A stretch of 64,000 bases of DNA from Madurella fahalii (Eukaryota; Ascomycota; Sordariomycetes; Sordariales), in NCBI GenBank assembly GCA_029876055.1, contig CM056877.1, positions 2,108,001-2,172,000 on the forward strand, in the 5' to 3' direction. This document shows positions 54,492 through 64,000 of the stretch, piece after piece (positions within the stretch are counted from its first letter, which is position 1; every line of letters starts with the position of its first letter). The position numbers and the translations under genes are program-made. The notes below the pieces were generated by a model. It made no database searches. It was not told the origin of the DNA and saw only the letters and a list, made by a program, of their open reading frames with translations.

Positions 54492-55811
54492 CTATGAATA
54501 CAAAAGGCTCTTTACCTCTTGCGCTATGGCTAGGCAGCTTGTGAGGCCGGGACTCTCAATATTGAGCAGGTTGATCCACCCGTGGTAGCCAGCTTCCTTC
54601 TGGATCACAAAGTCTACGAAGCCCTTTCCGTGTGCCACGGCCCCGAGCTTCCCGAGCTTTGGTCGGATCCCGGCATAGTCTGGCTGCAGCTGTGTTTCGT
54701 CGAGGCCGGGGAGGTACTTTTTTACTTCCTCAATCGTCTGCGGCAGCCTCGCCTCATTGACGGCCAGGTCGTCGGGCGAGTCGACCCACTCGACGTCGGG
54801 CCCGAACTTGATGCGGCCGGCTAGGTCCAGCGTCAAGTGCGTACCCAGCCCGCCGTGGCCGGGCTCCGGAGCCGGGTAAACCAGCGTGCTCACCTTTGGG
54901 GTTGAAGCCGGGTATGAGAAGTAGTTGCCCTTGGCGTAGAACATCTGCTTGTGCCTTGACGGGGGAACGACCATGTTGTGCACGGCCACGGCACCCAAAC
55001 CGGCAGAGTTGATGAGCGTCTCGGCTGTCACCGTCGAGACCTCACCGCTCTCGGCGTCCTTCACCGTCAGCTGCCACCCCGCGCTGCCGTTGTTACCGAG
55101 CGGGGTGATCGCCTCGACGGCGCTGCCCAGCGCGAGCGTGCCGCCTGCGTCCTCGAACCGCCCCAGTAGGCAGAGCATCAGTGCATGGCTGTCGATGATG
55201 CCGGTCGTGGGACTCTCCAGGATGCCTTTTTCCGCGCGCACGGCCGGCTCCCGCCGCGCCGCCTCATCCGTACCGACCCAGCGCACGGGGACATGGATTT
55301 CGTTGGCGCAGAAATCGTAAATCTTCCGGAGCGCTTCGAGCTGCAGGTCGGTCTGCGCGACGATCCACTTGCCCGTCCGCCGGTGGGGGATGCTATGCGC
55401 TGCGCAAAGCGAGTAAAGTTGCTCCTTGCCGCGGATGCATAGTTTTGTCTTGAGCGACGTGGCGCCGTAGTAAATGCCCGCGTGGATCACCTCGCTATTA
55501 CGGCTTGATGTCTCGGTGCCCACCGCGCTGTGTCGCTCAAGGAGGAGCGTTGAGCCGCCGCCGCTGCGTCGGGCAAGTTCTTGGGCGACGGCGAGGCCAA
55601 CGACGCCCCCGCCTATGACAGCATGGGTGAAGTCGGCCCCGGTCTGTTGCCGGCGGGAGGTGACGGAGAATAGCCTGGTATTTTTACAGGGCGTTGCCGA
55701 CCTCGATATTGCCACGTGCGGCGACCAGATCGAGAAGGCTGGTCTTGCGAGAGGCCGCATTCTTTTTGGCACCGGGGTTTGTATAGGGGGTGCGTTTGGC
55801 GGGTGGTCCAA
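54492..55811 (-). CDS. L-2-hydroxyglutarate dehydrogenase-like FAD enzyme, mitochondrial
   Basis: Single exon, 439 aa from ATG 55811; an internal ATG at 55760 (residue 18) would start directly at an Arg/Ser-rich presequence and may be the real start. The FAD fold begins with AVIGGGVVGLAVAQEL (GxGxxG) and LLLERHSAVGTETSSRNSEVIHAGIYY, the block typical of L2HGDH and related DAO-type enzymes. Further matches are KLCIRGKEQLYSLC, ESPTTGIIDSHAL, NSAGLGA, FGPDVEW and YAGIRPKL, with a C-terminal helix NIESPGLTSCLAIAQEV. Family knowledge: L2HGDH oxidises L-2-hydroxyglutarate back to 2-oxoglutarate in mitochondria, passing electrons to the quinone pool. A related 2-hydroxy acid oxidase is possible. No partner gene is adjacent. 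Confidence 0.88.
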   Translation of the reverse strand: MDHPPNAPPIQTPVPKRMRPLARPAFSIWSPHVAISRSATPCKNTRLFSVTSRRQQTGADFTHAVIGGGVVGLAVAQELARRSGGGSTLLLERHSAVGTETSSRNSEVIHAGIYYGATSLKTKLCIRGKEQLYSLCAAHSIPHRRTGKWIVAQTDLQLEALRKIYDFCANEIHVPVRWVGTDEAARREPAVRAEKGILESPTTGIIDSHALMLCLLGRFEDAGGTLALGSAVEAITPLGNNGSAGWQLTVKDAESGEVSTVTAETLINSAGLGAVAVHNMVVPPSRHKQMFYAKGNYFSYPASTPKVSTLVYPAPEPGHGGLGTHLTLDLAGRIKFGPDVEWVDSPDDLAVNEARLPQTIEEVKKYLPGLDETQLQPDYAGIRPKLGKLGAVAHGKGFVDFVIQKEAGYHGWINLLNIESPGLTSCLAIAQEVKSLLYS

Positions 55812-56921
55812 CCCGTCAGTGGACCTCTAAAACAATGCTACTGTAGCAAAATGATTGCTGTCCTCCTGGCGGATTGCCGTAGACTGTTCGAGAATGCGCG
55901 GGACCTGACCCGGGGCTGCGGTCCCGTCCTCCGTCGTCGGCTTATCGCTGCTTCCTGTGGGCCAGACCCTCCGTGTGGGGTGGCTCTGGATTGCGTTGCC
56001 GAAGCAGCATTTGGAGCGGAAACGATTGGCCTCGTGACAGCCAATGACACATTTTTAGTCAAAGGGCACGGCTGATTGTCGACTGAGGTGCGGTTCGGTG
56101 CGAGTTGGCACAAAACGAGAAATGTTCCGGACGACTGATACCTGCGTCAGCCATGAAGTCAACATCTCCATACGCCGTAAACCTTGAGATGCCTTCAATG
56201 TGACGCTCGGCATCAAACAGTTAGTTCGGAAAAGCACTTCGGTGATTTGATCATAGCTCTGTGTCCAGCGTCATGAGCTAAAGGAATTACGAGGCTTTCT
56301 GATATTCTTGCCGCATCTTGGAAAGCCTTCCAAGCCTGGTGACGCAGGATGTCGGGTGAGAAACTGCAACCACTCATCATCAGGCGTGAGGTTTGCCATT
56401 TCACGAGTCCGAGCTGGAGGGCGGCTGGGTCCCCACAATTCTCCGCAGCCGGCCCTGTGGTGATGAAAATGCGTCACGCGGCAGGGCCTTCAGTGGCTTT
56501 CAGCCTCGAAGCACCCCACCTTCCCGCGCGCCAACATCTCGAACTAAGACAAAGCATTCCATCGTGGCCCACATCGTCATGCTCCCCAGGGAATCCACTT
56601 GACAACTTCAGAATATCTCCACCGGTTCTCTATTGATCCACGGCACTGCCCCAATCGGTGGACCGATTTCCAGTCTCCGACGACGACTGGCCGAGAGCCG
56701 CATTGTGGGCTGTTGCAACCGTCTCGGTGATCTGTTCGTCGGTCCTTGCTGTTGCCAATTCCAGTTCCAGGCGGCACCTACCGATTCCGGCTTTCGAATC
56801 GAGCATCGCGCCACAGTTTCCTATTTCAATATCTACCTGAGCACAGCCGTAGTCGGCAGAGGCAAACTCCCAACTTCCACTCTTACAATCTCTCAGTGCA
56901 CAACCACCACCATCACACATC
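55812..56921. promoter_or_regulatory. Divergent upstream region of L2HGDH and the coiled-coil gene
   Basis: About 1.1 kb between two start codons; only short frames, no domains and no strong motif seen. Confidence 0.5.
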
Positions 56922-58007
56922 ATGTCTCTCGATAACGAGCTGCTGAAAACAACAAATGGAGATGGCCAACCGTCGGCATCCCCTGGAAGACACCCGTCGG
57001 CCTCACTCCAGGCTGCCGCAACCCTCAACGCTGGTCTGCAGCGTGAGTCCCCATCTCGAGGTATGGATCCCACCATAAATTCTCGAATGTTCCGGATTGT
57101 TTGCTGATTCTAGTTCAGGCTCGTCAAACAGCAGCCCCTTCTCTCCTCGCCACGAGTCACCTAGCGCCGACCGCCGCCGTTCTCAGGTGCTCATGAACCT
57201 CCAGATTGCCGACCCATCGGTGCCAGCGCCCGGCGAGATGGTTTCAGATAGCCAGAGTAGCAGCTATCAAGCACCCAGCCCCTTCCCCATCTCAGGCTCT
57301 CCCCGGCTGATAGCCTCTGGTGGCCCGCATCACAACCGAACTATGAGTCTCGGCGAACTGCACCAGGAGTTAGAGAACGAGCAAGAGTCCCAGGTTAACC
57401 GACTCCTCGGCGAGATTCGTCGGCTGAAGGAGCAGCTCGAGCGCCAACAGCAGGGCCAGTCCGCGGTCGCCGGAGACGAAGCATCCGACCGAGCAGTGCC
57501 GTTCCCACTCTCGACGTCGTCTCCACGGACGTCATACCCTGCTGGTGCAAGTTCGGGCTCCTTGCCGCGGTCCCCTGGTTTCCCGCATCACCCACGCAGC
57601 TCGTTCGATATGGCGCGGTCAGATCTGCACCGTCGATCCAGGACCCCTAGCCGGCACGCCTCACCTCGGCTCCGCTCCACCTCGATCAGCGGCGACAGCG
57701 GCGAGCAGTGGGTCCTGGGCGGCCGTGACGAGAGCGCGTTTTATCAGGCCGAGACGCAGATGCTCATCCGGGAGAACCAAATGCTCCGCCATCGGATCCG
57801 GGAGTTAGGTGAGCTTTGCATGATCGATTGTTTTTTTCGAGAGAAACGACATTTGCTGATATTCCGGGAACAGAGGGCAAGCTATCTGAGTTGTCTGGCG
57901 CCAACACTCAACTTACCCATGAGCCCTCGCATTCATCGCACCTGAACCATTCGACGTCGGTGTCCGAGGACGATTCCGCTCAGCAGTCGTCCACCGCGGC
58001 ACCTTAA
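56922..58007 (+). CDS. Small coiled-coil protein, unknown function
   Basis: Three exons: 56922-57060, 57119-57808 and 57874-58007, giving 320 aa. Not recognised by name. The N-terminus MSLDNELLKTTNGDG is followed by Ser/Pro/Arg-rich sequence, a motif VLMNLQIADPSVPAPGEM, a coiled coil (SLGELHQELENEQESQVNRLL then GEIRRLKEQLERQQQ), a Ser/Arg-rich disordered part, and a second short coiled coil (AETQMLIRENQMLRHRIRELE) completed across the last intron. The donor of intron 1 could also be GTGAGT after 57042, in the same frame but 18 nt shorter. Coiled coils suggest an adaptor or scaffold; no enzyme motif is present. The last intron has branch TTGCTGAT and acceptor CAG. Confidence 0.75.
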
Positions 58008-60863
58008 GCCTACGTGCACCTCAAGCTACCGAGGTCGGACAATAATGACTTCATGATCACTTTATTTCTCTCTCTCTTTTTGTTCTTTTCTTTCTTTCTT
58101 TCTCTCTTTCTTTCTTTATTACTAGCGCATGATAATCAGCCAGGGTTACATTCTGGGGTGACACATGTTTTGCTTTTGCGATGGCGTTTATTGGCGCTCC
58201 GTCATTATTCTAGAGGGGTTTTCGCAAGATCCAAGCTGCACCAGGGAAAGTCTCCCCCCTTGAACCGGTGTTTTGGTGTTTGGTCCTCACCATATGGTGG
58301 GACATCATGGTAACTGGCCATAATGGTGGAGGTGGCCTTCACGTGCCGGGCTTGGGGCTGGACATATGTGGGCGGATGAGAGCAAGCACCTCTCAAAGGA
58401 ATCGACATTAACGGGATGTATGATTAGCAACGTCGCGGGACGAAGAATGGTCTTAGTTTTCCGGTGATTTCAACAAGGCATATTTTCTCTCTCCTCATGT
58501 TATGGCGCTGTCGTCTGATAACATGCTGGGGCGGCAGCTATGAAACGAACGCAGTTGAGCCTGGAGAGTTTCTCCTGTGACGATGGATGACGGCATTGAC
58601 GTGCGGAGCAGTGTCATGATTGGCAAGGATCACTGGTGGTCGTTTGCTCACACTACCCGTTCCCTCCTACACGCGGCTCGACGTTTGGAGATTCGAACCC
58701 GGCCGACCAGCCCTGTCACCTTCCTCTCCGCCCGGACCCGCCGGTGGAGCCCAAACGGTCACTCCGGGATGCGCCGACTCAAATAGCCGGGCAGGAACCA
58801 ATGACGGGCAACGTAGGCAATGTTAAAAGGAAAATGTATTGACCTGGATTTCGAGATACGGTATGCTGTGCAGTCCACTACGTCCTTGGCAAAGCCTACT
58901 GCGACGAGGAGAGGAAGTTTGAATAAAAGAAGATGGGTCCTCCCCTTATTTGCCAGAGTTTTCACAGCTCAAAATGAGGGTTGGCGGTGCCGTTACATGG
59001 CGCTAATGCAGGAACTGGCCTTGACTCCCACAGGGGACGGGGATGTCATAACGTATCGGATAATACATTTTGTCGGTGTTACGGTTACAGTCGGAGCTGT
59101 TCTTGACGCGCCTTTCCGTAAGTATGGGCCTTATGTGCCCTTGACAGGACAGAAACAATCCTGCATTTGGAGCAGCCCCACCCATATTTTGTTTCTTTTT
59201 CCGTGTGGCCAAGGTGGCGATGGGAAACTCGATTTGAGAAACGTGACACCTGTGAGGGGGGAAGTGGTCTGAGACCAATCAGTGGTTATTGTTGTGTAAC
59301 TGATAACTACTGTACTATGGTACGGATTGGCCAAGAGAGAGCGACAGAGAGTGGGGAGCCGTGGGTTATTTGTGTCGGAAATTGGGCCCGTCTGGCAGCG
59401 AAGATCTACGAGTCAAGTATCACAACTTGTAAGGAAATCATTCGCAGTGTGCAAGTAAGCAGTCAGACCGAGATGCCGAGATGAGGCCGCATATCATGTG
59501 CCTAGGGTTCCGGATCGCAACAGATGTGCAACGGGGGTTGTTTTCAAGGAAAAGAATTCTCAGCCACCAGAAAGGTGTTTCGCATCCAGCCCCTGCTCCA
59601 CAGGACGCGGCTGAAAGCCAAAGACTTACGTTTCAGGGCGCAAGAGCCGAATGCCGGGGCGGGCAACTCGAACACGGGCATGGCCATCCTCTTCCTATGT
59701 TGATAGACTGGTTGATGACGATGGCGCAGGTTCTGCAGTTGATGTCGTCCCGGCACCAACACGGCTGAGTAAAGAATTTGCTCTCGTAAGGCGACGAAAA
59801 TTTAGATCTTCACCCCGGGCTTCACCCTTGCGTGTTAGGCTGGTTCGGAACCGCCACCCCTGAATGATACCATTGGAGACAAGGGTCCCGTCCTGCCCAA
59901 CAATGGCTCAATTCGAAGTGCCTAGGGGTCGCTTCCATGTCTCGGACTCGACTTCATAGGCTCTCTTTCTCTGGGGCCACGCGCTTTCCGCTGCGAGACG
60001 GGTACATGCGTGTACAGGTTCGATTTTATTTTCTTTTTATTTTCTTGAGATGCAGGCTGTCGGGAAGAGTTTCAGGCGCCAAACTTCCATGCTTGACCGG
60101 CTTGCTGCAGGTGGTCGATGCGAATCGGCTTCCATGACTTCCACAACTTCCATGACGCTGGGCCAGGGCAGCGCTAGCCTGGTTGCCAAGGCGCATAGCC
60201 GACACCGTTACACGCCCGCTGAGGCAGCTCCTTGGCGAGTTTTCAAGTCGGGCTTGGGGTACGCTGCAGAAGTACCGAGAATCGCTGCATCTAGATTGGA
60301 TGTTGTGGAGGAAACAAGCAACAATGGTTGGCACACCCTGTGACTCGGGGCAGCAATGTATATAGGAATTCCCTGCCCCAATCGATCCCTCTCACACGCC
60401 TGTTTCCGCCCGTCTGCATGTCCCTTCGCTCGTTTGTTTCTTTCCTTCCTTGGTGTGCGCGCGCGCGGCACAAGACCGAGACGTCACAGTGCTCTGACGT
60501 ATATTCGGCAAGCTGTCGTTATAATAATTTCCCGACCTTTTCAACCAACCACTCTCGTTGGCCATCCGGTCTTCCGTGTCCCGCAGCAGCCGGATCCGGG
60601 ACGCGCCCTGCCTGCTTCGTTCTGTTGCTTGCTTACCCTCTTTTTACGCGTCTGCAGTCTGCGTCCGCATCCGCACTGCTTTGAACGCTCCTTCTTTTTG
60701 TTTCCTTCTTTTTGATGCTTCCCGGGCGGGTAATACCTGCTGCTTTTCGGCGACACACATACGGTTTTCGCTCGAACCGGCAATAAACAGAACAGCATTG
60801 TTCATCTGCCCGTGAGCGGCACGTCAGCCGCGTTTACCCGTCTGGAGACGTCCACCACACAGC
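58008..60863. promoter_or_regulatory. Long intergenic region before the PH-domain gene
   Basis: About 2.9 kb without a supported gene; the longest frame (58820-59272, 150 codons) shows no domain. T/TTTC-rich tract at 58060-58118, just past the coiled-coil gene. TATA-like TATATA at 60359-60364, with CT-rich sequence between it and the ATG at 60864, suggests a promoter and a ~450-nt leader for the PH-domain gene (inferred). Confidence 0.5.
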
Positions 60864-63392
60864 ATGCCCGACCCGCAGGACCCGGCCTCCTCCGGGGCCA
60901 TACTCGAACCTATCCAGAGCCCAGTTTCGACTTCCAAGAGGATACGGCCACCGCACCCGGATGCCGGCGTCGGGGAGTCTGAGAGGGTGCCGTTAAGGAT
61001 TGAAGCGGGAGAGAAGGCGCGCTGGAGAGATTCGAAATTGGGGCTTAAGAACTTCTTTGGCCGGAACAGAGGGGCATCCGATGCGGAAAGAGGACCGGCC
61101 TCCCCGAGACTGCCAGCTTCACCGCGCGAGGCGTCGCACAGGCTCGGCGGGATACGAGCCTCGCTAGCCGATATCAGCGGTTGGCATCACACCCAAGGAC
61201 ATCGGTCCGAAGTCTCGCTGCCTTCCTTAAAGTCACCTCCCCCGGTCCAAAGCTTGAGGCACAAGATATCGGCGAGCGGCGTGCGCCCGCAGCCTTCCCT
61301 CGAGGGACTCGCAGCATGGAACCCTCCGCCACTATTCCAAGCCTACCCCCAGGCGATTAAGCACGCCAGTCTGCCTGCGTGTACCGCTTCTGCCGAAGTC
61401 ATTCTTCGGATGCACAACCACAAGAGCAGCGCCTCGTTCGGCAGCATATTAGGCCAAGTGACGCTCACATCCCAGATACCCGAAGAAGTGACGGACGACA
61501 AGGGCGAGAGGCCAAGAAGGAGGCATCGAAGGACTGCTTCGGGGTCTGCATCCAAGTTTGAGTGGACAACTAAAGTGTTCATCCTGGTCACATCGGGATA
61601 CCTGCTGCAGTATGCTGGTGAAGGCTCCTTCGATAGACTTCCGGAGAGGGTACTCCAACTGGGAAAAGAATCGGCAGCATTCGCGAGCGATGTTATCCCG
61701 GGGCGTCACTGGGTTCTCCAGGTATCATCGATAGCAGAGCCTGATCGTGTCACTGCCTCTCATTCGTCTATCCGTGCGCGCCTCCCCTTCCGTGGCCAGG
61801 AGAGAAGGTGTTCCTCGACAATCCTGATGGTCTTTGAGAGTGCCGAGGATATGGATAGCTGGATTGCAACGTTGCGGCGCGAGATCGAGGCATTGGGTGG
61901 CAGGAAGGTTTTGTCCGAGACTGGTAAACCAAAGACCAGCGACCAGGATTCAAAACTAAAGAATCAGGCAAGCCAGAGAACCTTGGTCGTTAGGGACCCC
62001 AGCCGCTTCTCCCGTGTCATGTCGCCCGAGCCACCTGAACGACCTGAGCGTCCCGATCACCCTTGGGGCCAAGATCTGACACCCTCGAGCCCGGATATTC
62101 ACTTATATCTCGCCCAGGACGTACACGAGCAGTCCTTCGACGACACCTCGACCGCAAGCGTGATCTCACATGACGGGAGACAGCTCGATGCTCTGCGGGA
62201 TAGCACCAACCGCCTTTCTTTTATCTCATCGGGTCAACGGACTGGAGTCACATCAGCCGGCTCGTCACCCGCGTGTTCGCCGACCCGAGACTCATTTTTA
62301 GAGCGAGAGCCACTAACACCGGATCTCTCACAAATTGAGGAACAGCCGAGACCTAGGTTAAGGCCGAACGCTACGGCAATAAACGATCGCCGACAGTCGC
62401 TCCAAACAAAAAACCATGTCTTCGAGATGCGTGTCGCCACTGCACCGTCCCTCCGGCCTCACTCGACCTCGGCAAACTCTAGGCAGCCTGAAGCAGCCAT
62501 ACCGTCTGCCTCTGCTCCGCAACCGATGCCGAACTTCAGCGTGCCCCACAACGCAGGCATCCGGTACTCGTATACAAGGACGATGCCCGTAGAGCCGGCA
62601 AAAATTTCAAGCCCTCCCTTGGTAGGACGCATGGGCTTCCGGAGACCGCCGCCGTCAGTCTTGTCCATCAATCCTCGGCCCTTGTCTCTGGTAGAGGACC
62701 AGCCCTCACCTGTCTTCTCCCAGCTGAATCGAATCCGGTCGGTAACAGACAGCACCGGAAGCCCTATGTCGAGCGCGCCCCTCACACCACCCATGTCCTC
62801 ATCCTCTTCGCATGGGCCTGATAGCAAAAGCTCCGGGTCCGAAAGCCATGATCTGTTCGCCCATAGGTCGAATACGGCAGCACGAGAGACCTTCCTGGAA
62901 GACGCGGTGCAGGCACCAACACTCTTCGCGAGGGTTAGACGATTCTCAATCGGCCAGGCAGATGTTGACTTGAAGGAATCCAGCATCACATCGCCAACCC
63001 GGGCTGCGCTTCTCGAACCCCTCGATATCCCACGGTCCAGGTCAGCGCTCGGCACGTACGGGGCAAACCTGTCCCCAGCACAAGCAAATCCAAGGCCGGA
63101 GCGTCGAGGCCGAAGGCTCAGTTCCCCCTCGCAACGGCATGATGAGAGACTCTTCCCATTCAGCTCACCTCCATCTCCCCTGAGAGTACGGGAGCCATCC
63201 TTGAAACCAGTACCTAGGTCGTCGCAGCATCTCAGGGTTGATTCGCTAGTTTCCCCGAGTCTTTTGCAGAGACGGAGCATGTCACAACTGGCCGAGGGCC
63301 CTCCACCGGGGCCACCACCGACTAAGGCTCTCCCTCCCGTTCCACGGAAAGTATCCAAGGTGACGATTGTCCCGCCGCCGGGGTTCATATGA
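60864..63392 (+). CDS. Fungal PH-domain protein
   Basis: Single exon, 842 aa. The N-terminal ~210 residues are Pro/Ser/Arg-rich with the basic patch KARWRDSKLGLKNFFGRNRG, similar to phosphoinositide or membrane-binding stretches. A PH domain spans about 230-345, from FEWTTKVFILVTSGYLLQYAGEG through VLQLGKESAAFASDVIPGRHWVLQVSS to the C-terminal helix FESAEDMDSWIATLRREIEALGG. The remainder is disordered Ser/Pro-rich with repeated SPxR-type motifs, ending in a Pro-rich tail (PPPGPPPTKALPPVPRKV) suitable for SH3 binding. A cortical adaptor that binds lipids through its PH domain is inferred. I do not know a named orthologue. Length and single-exon structure look complete. Confidence 0.82.
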   Translation: MPDPQDPASSGAILEPIQSPVSTSKRIRPPHPDAGVGESERVPLRIEAGEKARWRDSKLGLKNFFGRNRGASDAERGPASPRLPASPREASHRLGGIRASLADISGWHHTQGHRSEVSLPSLKSPPPVQSLRHKISASGVRPQPSLEGLAAWNPPPLFQAYPQAIKHASLPACTASAEVILRMHNHKSSASFGSILGQVTLTSQIPEEVTDDKGERPRRRHRRTASGSASKFEWTTKVFILVTSGYLLQYAGEGSFDRLPERVLQLGKESAAFASDVIPGRHWVLQVSSIAEPDRVTASHSSIRARLPFRGQERRCSSTILMVFESAEDMDSWIATLRREIEALGGRKVLSETGKPKTSDQDSKLKNQASQRTLVVRDPSRFSRVMSPEPPERPERPDHPWGQDLTPSSPDIHLYLAQDVHEQSFDDTSTASVISHDGRQLDALRDSTNRLSFISSGQRTGVTSAGSSPACSPTRDSFLEREPLTPDLSQIEEQPRPRLRPNATAINDRRQSLQTKNHVFEMRVATAPSLRPHSTSANSRQPEAAIPSASAPQPMPNFSVPHNAGIRYSYTRTMPVEPAKISSPPLVGRMGFRRPPPSVLSINPRPLSLVEDQPSPVFSQLNRIRSVTDSTGSPMSSAPLTPPMSSSSSHGPDSKSSGSESHDLFAHRSNTAARETFLEDAVQAPTLFARVRRFSIGQADVDLKESSITSPTRAALLEPLDIPRSRSALGTYGANLSPAQANPRPERRGRRLSSPSQRHDERLFPFSSPPSPLRVREPSLKPVPRSSQHLRVDSLVSPSLLQRRSMSQLAEGPPPGPPPTKALPPVPRKVSKVTIVPPPGFI

Positions 63393-64000
63393 TGAATTTG
63401 CGTCGCGACATGCCACGCCACATTACTGAAGACCAAAGAGTTCCTGATTACAAGGATCAAGATCTAGCCCATAGTCTCATACTACATAACTGCTATCGAA
63501 CGAAGCGACGTCCTTGACGAATCAACCAGGGCGACGTTCAGAACCGAATTCTGCTTTCTTTCTTTTTTTTCCCTTTTTGTTCTGCTGCCTTTCGTGGAGC
63601 GGGCGTCTTGACGAAGCAGAGGGTTATTTTTTATAAGCCCATGGGATTGGAGGGCTGGCGGGATTCAGGAAGGATATCCGGCGAATCCGTAATGAGGAAG
63701 TTATACCCAAAGCACGATGTTCGACGACAACAAATTTTCCTTCGTATTCTCCGGCGGCACATATATTATCTGTATCATAGAATACCTATCTAGCGGGCTG
63801 CTAATGGAGGTGTGGGAATACGATGAGATCCGGCAGTCTGCTGGCGCAGTCTCCAAATCTGTGAAGTTTTGCGGATACGAAGAGGAGGCCAAACAGAAAA
63901 AGGCAGTGTGACTGCACCTTAAGGTATCATGATTCAAAGAGTTGCTAGAGTTTTGCGCAGAAAATCGAATGAATGATCCTGTTTCGCTTAATCGCCAATA
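63393..64000. other. 3' flank of the PH-domain gene, right window edge
   Basis: A T-rich run (about 63556-63580) lies 165-190 nt after the PH gene stop. The remaining short frames show no domains, so nothing else is called. Confidence 0.55.

Noticed and set aside
58685..58720. GGGTTCGAATC-like B-box on the - strand
   Set aside because: The flanking bases do not form a T-stem and no A-box or acceptor stem is present, so no tRNA is called.
1..64000. Transposons, CRISPR arrays, 5S rRNA, biosynthetic cluster
   Set aside because: No transposase or reverse transcriptase motifs, terminal repeats, regularly spaced repeats, or 5S-like sequence were seen by eye. Neighbouring genes are unrelated housekeeping genes. 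A computed search could still find degraded elements.

Overview
The window is nuclear DNA of a filamentous ascomycete (Pezizomycotina). Sordariomycetes, probably Sordariales, is my best guess. The evidence is compact GT-AG introns of about 50-80 nt (a few longer) with CTAAC/CTGAC-type branch sites, GC-rich coding sequence, clear exon-intron genes for eukaryotic housekeeping proteins (mitochondrial Hsp70, NAD-IDH subunit 2, SRP68, Sec5, Stu1/CLASP), fungus-specific families (Zn2Cys6 regulator, PPR protein of the Pet309/CYA-5 type) and a tRNA with a nuclear-type intron. There are no operons, bacterial genes, CRISPR arrays or intact transposons.

Layout. 1.9-5.5 kb: STU1/CLASP (-). 6.3-7.4 kb: basic-secretory-protein family zincin (+). 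7.7-8.9 kb: membrane-anchored fungal protein (-). 9.8-10.7 kb: DEDDh exonuclease-like protein (-). 12.55-12.84 kb: small spliced Ser-rich protein (-). 12.84-16.8 kb: gene-poor stretch. 16.8-18.26 kb: IDH2 (-), divergent from SEC5 (+, 18.8-22.1 kb). 22.7-25.1 kb: regulator joining a BED-like finger to a Zn2Cys6 cluster (-). 26.2-29.8 kb: Rog1-like DUF676 lipase (+). 30.27 kb: intron-containing tRNA-Ala(AGC). 32.0-33.9 kb: MTHFR (+). 35.1-37.8 kb: RBM26/27-Rmn1-like RNA-binding protein (-). 38.5-42.8 kb: mitochondrial PPR protein (-). 44.6 kb: relic of an AAA ATPase. 45.3-47.3 kb: SRP68 (+). 48.6-50.7 kb: SSC1 mtHsp70 (-). 51.7-54.1 kb: WD40/DUF2415 protein (+). 54.5-55.8 kb: L-2-hydroxyglutarate dehydrogenase-like enzyme (-). 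56.9-58.0 kb: coiled-coil protein (+). 60.9-63.4 kb: PH-domain protein (+).

The genes do not form a biosynthetic cluster or a defence island. Several products act in mitochondria (IDH2, the L2HGDH-like enzyme, mtHsp70, the PPR protein), others in secretion (Sec5, SRP68), microtubules (Stu1) and RNA metabolism (Rmn1-like protein, exonuclease). No clearly new multigene system is visible. The best leads are an in-frame 66-nt intron that only works as a GC-AG intron and joins two zinc-binding modules in one regulator, a fungal BSP-type zincin without a signal peptide, a DEDDh exonuclease of the Gfd2/QIP type, a NAGNAG acceptor in the WD40 gene, and a recurrent strand-specific pyrimidine tract just downstream of many stop codons. 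Exon coordinates were deduced by hand from reading frame and splice consensus; no transcript evidence was available.
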